6,144 nt of DNA from Flavobacteriaceae bacterium (GTDB lineage Bacteria; Bacteroidota; Bacteroidia; Flavobacteriales; Flavobacteriaceae): contig JAUYUF010000237.1 of NCBI GenBank assembly GCA_030694835.1, positions 1 through 6,144 of the forward strand, in the 5' to 3' direction. Shown here piece after piece: positions 5,326 to 6,144 of this stretch; the first letter of the stretch is position 1; each line of letters begins with the position of its first letter. Under the pieces are notes generated by a model. The model saw only the letters and a list, made by a program, of their open reading frames with translations, was not told where the DNA came from and searched no databases. A program made the position numbers and the translations under genes.

Positions 5326-6144
5326 TTGAAAAACAAATATTTAATATCCATTATCGGACCAACAGCAATAGGTAAAACAGCTATGAGTATTCCAATTGCT
5401 CAACATTTTAATACTGATATTATTTCTTGTGATTCAAGACAATTTTTTAAAGAAATGAATATTGGTACAGCTGTTCCATCCGATGAGGAATTAAACACAG
5501 TAAAACATCATTTTATACAAAACATTTCCATTCATGATGATTATAGCGTGGGACATTTTGAAAAGGATTCTATCAATTTATTAGAACAACTTTATCAAAA
5601 TCATGATGTAGTGGTTTTAGTAGGAGGTAGCGGACTTTATGTAGATGCAATACTAAAAGGATTAGATGATTTTCCTGAAGTAAATCCCCAAATTAGAAAA
5701 CAGTTAAAGGTTGATTTAGAAAACTATGGACTTGTTTATTTACAGGAAAGATTAAAAGTTTTGGATATTGAAACTTATCAAAAAATAGAGCTTCAAAATA
5801 CCCATAGAGTAATTCGTGCCCTTGAGATTTGTATTGGAACTGGCAAACCTTACTCCTATTATTTGATAAATAACCTTAAAAAAAGAAATTTCATTCCTAT
5901 CAAAATTGGTTTAAATGCTGATCGGAAAATCATCTATGATAGAATTAATCGTAGAGTGGAACTTATGATGGAAAATGGATTATTAGAAGAAGTTATTAAG
6001 TTGAAAGAATTTGAAGAATTAAATGCCTTACAAACGGTTGGTTATAAAGAGTTATTTCAATATTTAAATCAAGAGATTACCTTAGAATTTGCTATCGATG
6101 AAATTAAAAAAAATACAAGAAGATTTGCTAAACGACAACTAACT
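5326..6144 (+). CDS. miaA: tRNA dimethylallyltransferase MiaA (3' partial, TTG start)
   Basis: An open frame of 273 codons runs to the window end and covers most of MiaA (usually about 300-310 residues). MiaA adds a dimethylallyl group to N6 of A37 in tRNAs that read codons starting with U. Seen are the P-loop GPTAIGKT at 11-18, CDSRQFFKEMNIGTAVP at 35-51 with the substrate-binding D36-S-R-Q39, HHF at 61-63, GGSGLY at 100-105, NTHRVIRALEI, a VGYKEL block and the near-terminal TRRFAKRQLT. No in-frame ATG precedes the P-loop: the first lies after it and would remove the active site. TTG at 5326 gives MKNKYLISIIGPT, matching the usual family start, so it is the best choice. The frame is the same as that of the channel gene, whose stop is 24 bases upstream with no further stop between. 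The close spacing implies co-transcription. About 30 residues are lost beyond the window. Confidence 0.93.
   Translation, partial: MKNKYLISIIGPTAIGKTAMSIPIAQHFNTDIISCDSRQFFKEMNIGTAVPSDEELNTVKHHFIQNISIHDDYSVGHFEKDSINLLEQLYQNHDVVVLVGGSGLYVDAILKGLDDFPEVNPQIRKQLKVDLENYGLVYLQERLKVLDIETYQKIELQNTHRVIRALEICIGTGKPYSYYLINNLKKRNFIPIKIGLNADRKIIYDRINRRVELMMENGLLEEVIKLKEFEELNALQTVGYKELFQYLNQEITLEFAIDEIKKNTRRFAKRQLT

Overview
The window looks like chromosomal DNA from a member of the Bacteroidota, most likely the Flavobacteriaceae. It is very AT-rich, all the genes lie on the + strand, the regions before start codons are A/T-rich with no Shine-Dalgarno sequence, several TAnnTTTG-like promoter elements occur, and the proteins resemble flavobacterial members of their families as I remember them. 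The genus cannot be read from this sequence.

Left part (1-2315): the 3' end of a membrane-anchored AraC-type regulator whose start lies before the window; then a secreted DUF6448-type protein whose predicted mature form begins His-Cys-Asp; then a b-type di-haem membrane cytochrome. The last two look like a small envelope module with a possible redox or metal role. The evidence is adjacency, a shared strand, and the histidine/cysteine content of the proteins; the function is not known. A perfect 16-bp palindrome and a promoter-like element precede the DUF6448 gene.

Middle (2316-2688): a 373-base intergenic region with one good hairpin (likely terminator) and two weak promoter-like elements. 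It separates the two transcription units.

Right part (2689-6144): a tight run of four genes with gaps of 24-35 bases, very likely one operon. They are a YggS/PLPBP-type PLP-homeostasis protein, a DnaQ-like exonuclease fused to a shortened and apparently degenerate GIY-YIG domain, a six-helix voltage-gated-type potassium channel with a C-terminal four-cysteine zinc-ribbon-like tail, and miaA (tRNA dimethylallyltransferase). miaA appears to start with TTG and is cut by the window end. These are mostly housekeeping genes with no obvious shared pathway.

I see no mobile element, CRISPR array, tRNA or rRNA. The observations most worth a second look are the NiSOD-like HCD N-terminus of the DUF6448 protein, the altered GIY-YIG half of the exonuclease fusion, and the kch-miaA junction.
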